This document shows positions 62,157 to 64,000 of a stretch of 64,000 bases of DNA, in pieces. The translations under genes were made by a program, and so were the position numbers. Numbering within the stretch: the first letter of the stretch is position 1; every line of letters begins with the position of its first letter. The stretch lies in the NCBI RefSeq assembly GCF_022557175.1, contig NZ_CP092915.1:5332001-5396000 (forward strand). The letters run 5' to 3'. The stretch is from Mycolicibacterium sp. YH-1 (lineage in GTDB: Bacteria; Actinomycetota; Actinomycetes; Mycobacteriales; Mycobacteriaceae). A model generated the notes under the pieces. It searched no databases. It was not told where the DNA came from and saw nothing but the letters and a program-made list of their open reading frames with translations.

Positions 62157-63407
62157 TCATTCACCGCCACCCGGCGCCACGACTGTGGTCGTCACGGGTG
62201 CGACGCTCTCCTCGCCCGCATCGGTCGACTCCTCGCGCACGGTCGACGGCGCGGCCGACGTCGTAACCGCCGTCCTGGGCGCACTGGCGGGCTGACTCGG
62301 CTCCGCGGCCGGGGCTTGGCTCACCGGGGGCGCTTCGGCGACCGGAGCCGTTGGCACCGTCGTCGTGGCGGTCACGGTGGACGTCGCGGCCTTGGTCGCG
62401 GTTGTCGTCGTCGGCGCCGTCGTCGTAGGAGCCGTCGTGGTCGGAGCCGTCGTGGTCGGGGCGGTTGTCGTCGACGGGGCCGTCGTGGTCGACGTGCTGG
62501 GTGGCGCGGTCGTCGTCGAGGTCGGCACCGAACTGGTCGGTGTTGAACTCGGCGGTGTTGAACTCGGCGGCGTTGACGTCTCGGTCGGGCTCGTCGGCGA
62601 GGTTGACGGCAGCGACGAATCCGACGGCGGCGTGAGCAGCACCTCGGGTCCGGGGGTGTCAGTCGGCGACGGCAGCGACGTGTCCGACGGTGATGCCGGG
62701 ACTGACGTCGGGGCTGACGTGGTGTCTTCGATGACGGGAACGGGCAGCAGCGTCAGCGGCGAGTCGGGCAGAACCGGCATGGGGTCGCCCACCGGGGGCA
62801 GCGTCGCCGCGGGGTTCTGCTCGACGACCTTGTAGGTCAGGGCGTTCCACTGCTCGATCAGGTCGTGCTTGCTCTCCACCTGCTCGACGCTCTGCACGGT
62901 GGTCGACAGCGCGACGAGCTTGTCCTGGGCCTGATCCCACTGGCCCTGCTCGACCAGTCGCTGAACCTCGGCCAGCTCGGTCTGCGCGGCGAGCACCACC
63001 TGATCGTCACGGGTGGCCTTCTGGTCGCCGAAGAACATCGTCCGCACGCCATACAGACCGTCGCCGGGTGCCGCACCGTAGACGGCCGCACCGAATCCGC
63101 CGAGGCACAACACGGCCGCGGCGGCGGAACCGACGACGGCCAGATGCCCGCGGCCAACACGTCGGGTGGAGGGCTGGCCCGCACGCAGGGCCTCGACGGC
63201 GTCCTGCTCGGTGATCGTTACGGAGGTCGGCGTCTCGCGGACACCGTCGCGCCAGTCGGCGAACAGGAACGCCAGTTCTGCCTCTTCGCGATCCGTCGAG
63301 TAGGCCTGCCGGTTGGAACTCAACGCCTCGATGAACTGATCGACGCGGTTGATCTCGTTGAGCGACGGGTCTCCCCCGTTGGAGGACCAGCGACCGTAAT
63401 CAGCCAT
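62157..63407 (-). CDS. rsdA: Anti-sigma-D factor RsdA
   Basis: 416 residues. The cytoplasmic N terminus (LNEINRVDQFIEALSSNRQA; AELAFLFADWRDGVRETP) binds SigD; membrane helix about 87-110 (LAVVGSAAAAVLCLGGFGAA); an external helical part (EVQRLVEQGQWDQAQDKLVA) and a 220-residue Pro/Thr/Ser-rich tail with tandem APTTT repeats. Releases SigD upon regulated proteolysis. Overlaps the sigD 3' end by 8 bp, so cotranscribed. The tail is longer than I would expect and is low-complexity. Confidence 0.93.
   Translation of the reverse strand: MADYGRWSSNGGDPSLNEINRVDQFIEALSSNRQAYSTDREEAELAFLFADWRDGVRETPTSVTITEQDAVEALRAGQPSTRRVGRGHLAVVGSAAAAVLCLGGFGAAVYGAAPGDGLYGVRTMFFGDQKATRDDQVVLAAQTELAEVQRLVEQGQWDQAQDKLVALSTTVQSVEQVESKHDLIEQWNALTYKVVEQNPAATLPPVGDPMPVLPDSPLTLLPVPVIEDTTSAPTSVPASPSDTSLPSPTDTPGPEVLLTPPSDSSLPSTSPTSPTETSTPPSSTPPSSTPTSSVPTSTTTAPPSTSTTTAPSTTTAPTTTAPTTTAPTTTAPTTTTATKAATSTVTATTTVPTAPVAEAPPVSQAPAAEPSQPASAPRTAVTTSAAPSTVREESTDAGEESVAPVTTTVVAPGGGE
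62416..62475. repeat. Tandem 15-bp repeats in rsdA
   Basis: Four successive 15-base units (62416-62430, 62431-62445, 62446-62460, 62461-62475), the first three nearly identical (core GCCGTCGTGGTCGGA), encoding APTTT units in the RsdA tail. The unit length is a multiple of three, so copy-number change would keep the frame. Confidence 0.8.
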
Positions 63408-63978
63408 GGTCTGGTCCTGTCGCTACGATTTCGGCCTTCAACCGCGCCAGCGCGCGGTGCTGTGCCACACGGACGGCGCCCGCCGTACTGCCGACCGCCT
63501 CGGCGGTCTCCTCGGCGCTCATTCCGACGACGACGCGCAGGATCACGATCTCGCGCTGCTTCTCGGGCAGGGTGGCCAGCAGCTTGTCCATCCGGGCGGC
63601 CGACTCGGAGTCGATCGCCATCTGCTCGGGTCCGGCGTCTCTCGACGGCCGGTCCGGCAGGGTGTCGGTTGCATCGCTCTTGTTACGCCCAGCAGCGCGG
63701 TGGGAGTCAGCAACCTTGTGTGCGGCGATGCCATAGACGAAGGCCAGGAACGGTCGTCCCTGATCCCTATAGCGCGGCAGCGCCGTGATGGCGGCCAAGC
63801 ACACCTCCTGAGCCACGTCGTCAGCTGATACACCACTTCGTTCCGCGGTTCCGATCCTCGCCCGGCAATACCGGACGATGATCGGGCGGATGGTCTCCAG
63901 CACTATCCGGAGCGCGTCTCGATCGCCGGCCACCGCCTGAGCAACGACAGCATCGAGACCATCTCCCGAAATTGTCAT
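63400..63978 (-). CDS. sigD: ECF RNA polymerase sigma factor SigD
   Basis: 192 residues. Region 2 seen as VADSHRAAGRN preceded by VCLAAITALPRYRDQGRPFL (ISADDVAQEV); region 4 as LATLPEKQREIVILRVVVGM and SAEETAEAVGSTAGAVRVAQ (helix-turn-helix recognising -35). Controlled by RsdA. ATG at 63978, 22 bp from the window end, so the promoter is mostly outside. Directs a stationary-phase/starvation regulon in mycobacteria. Confidence 0.95.
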   Translation of the reverse strand: MTISGDGLDAVVAQAVAGDRDALRIVLETIRPIIVRYCRARIGTAERSGVSADDVAQEVCLAAITALPRYRDQGRPFLAFVYGIAAHKVADSHRAAGRNKSDATDTLPDRPSRDAGPEQMAIDSESAARMDKLLATLPEKQREIVILRVVVGMSAEETAEAVGSTAGAVRVAQHRALARLKAEIVATGPDHG

Positions 63979-64000
63979 CGTGCGCGATCTCTCCAGCGTT

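Noticed and set aside
62316..62546. Arg/Gly-rich rightward frame opposite rsdA
   Set aside because: Product of the Thr/Pro repeat read on the opposite strand, not a gene.

Overview
The window looks like a chromosomal segment of a fast-growing mycobacterium (Mycolicibacterium type). Supporting this are a complete mce lipid-import operon, many acyl-CoA dehydrogenases, the sigD-rsdA pair, a mycobacterial-type LexA box in front of imuA'-imuB, and the right-hand gene order acrA1-like / nucleoside hydrolase / imuB / imuA' / small lipoprotein / guaA ... TetR / alkylsulfatase / choD / guaB3 / guaB2 / DUF5319 / rsdA / sigD. From memory this matches the Rv3391-Rv3414c neighbourhood of M. tuberculosis, with insertions.

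Left part (1 to about 33.6 kb) is an accessory lipid/steroid-like catabolic block of visibly lower G+C. It holds: (a) a leftward operon of crotonase, amidohydrolase, F420-type oxidoreductase, acyl-CoA dehydrogenase and a second crotonase cut by the window edge; (b) a thiolase and a small 3Fe-4S ferredoxin; (c) TetR and MmyB-type regulators; (d) an Ltp2-like thiolase fold protein coupled to a DUF35 protein, and a class III CoA-transferase; (e) a tightly overlapping seven-gene leftward operon with two acyl-CoA dehydrogenase alpha/beta pairs, a class I CoA-transferase, an SDR and a crotonase; (f) two coupled IclR-type genes, one reduced to its DNA-binding domain; (g) the mce operon yrbEA-yrbEB-mceA-F (29.3 to 19.9 kb); (h) divergent from it, two Mce-associated proteins, a CAP-domain secreted protein, a cytochrome P450 and an isochorismatase-fold protein that lacks its catalytic residues. 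A plausible reading is import of a lipid (Mce), oxidation (P450), CoA activation elsewhere, then side-chain or ring beta-oxidation and retro-aldol cleavage.

Middle (33.8 to 45.4 kb): an AcrA1-like two-domain acyl-CoA reductase, an IS607-family element with intact tnpB and a broken tnpA, a nucleoside hydrolase, the SOS mutagenesis pair imuA'-imuB under a perfect LexA box, a small lipoprotein, and a three-gene operon encoding a sedolisin (S53) protease, a zinc-ribbon membrane protein and a single-pass membrane protein.

Right (45.4 to 64 kb): TetR with a divergent ketosteroid-dehydrogenase-like flavoprotein, a MymA-type operon (esterase, SDR, diiron protein, Baeyer-Villiger-type monooxygenase, MerR-like protein) behind a 32-bp palindrome, then guaA, a C39-like lipoprotein, a TetR/alkylsulfatase pair with two near-identical operators, choD, guaB3, guaB2, DUF5319, rsdA and sigD. 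No tRNA, rRNA or CRISPR array was seen.
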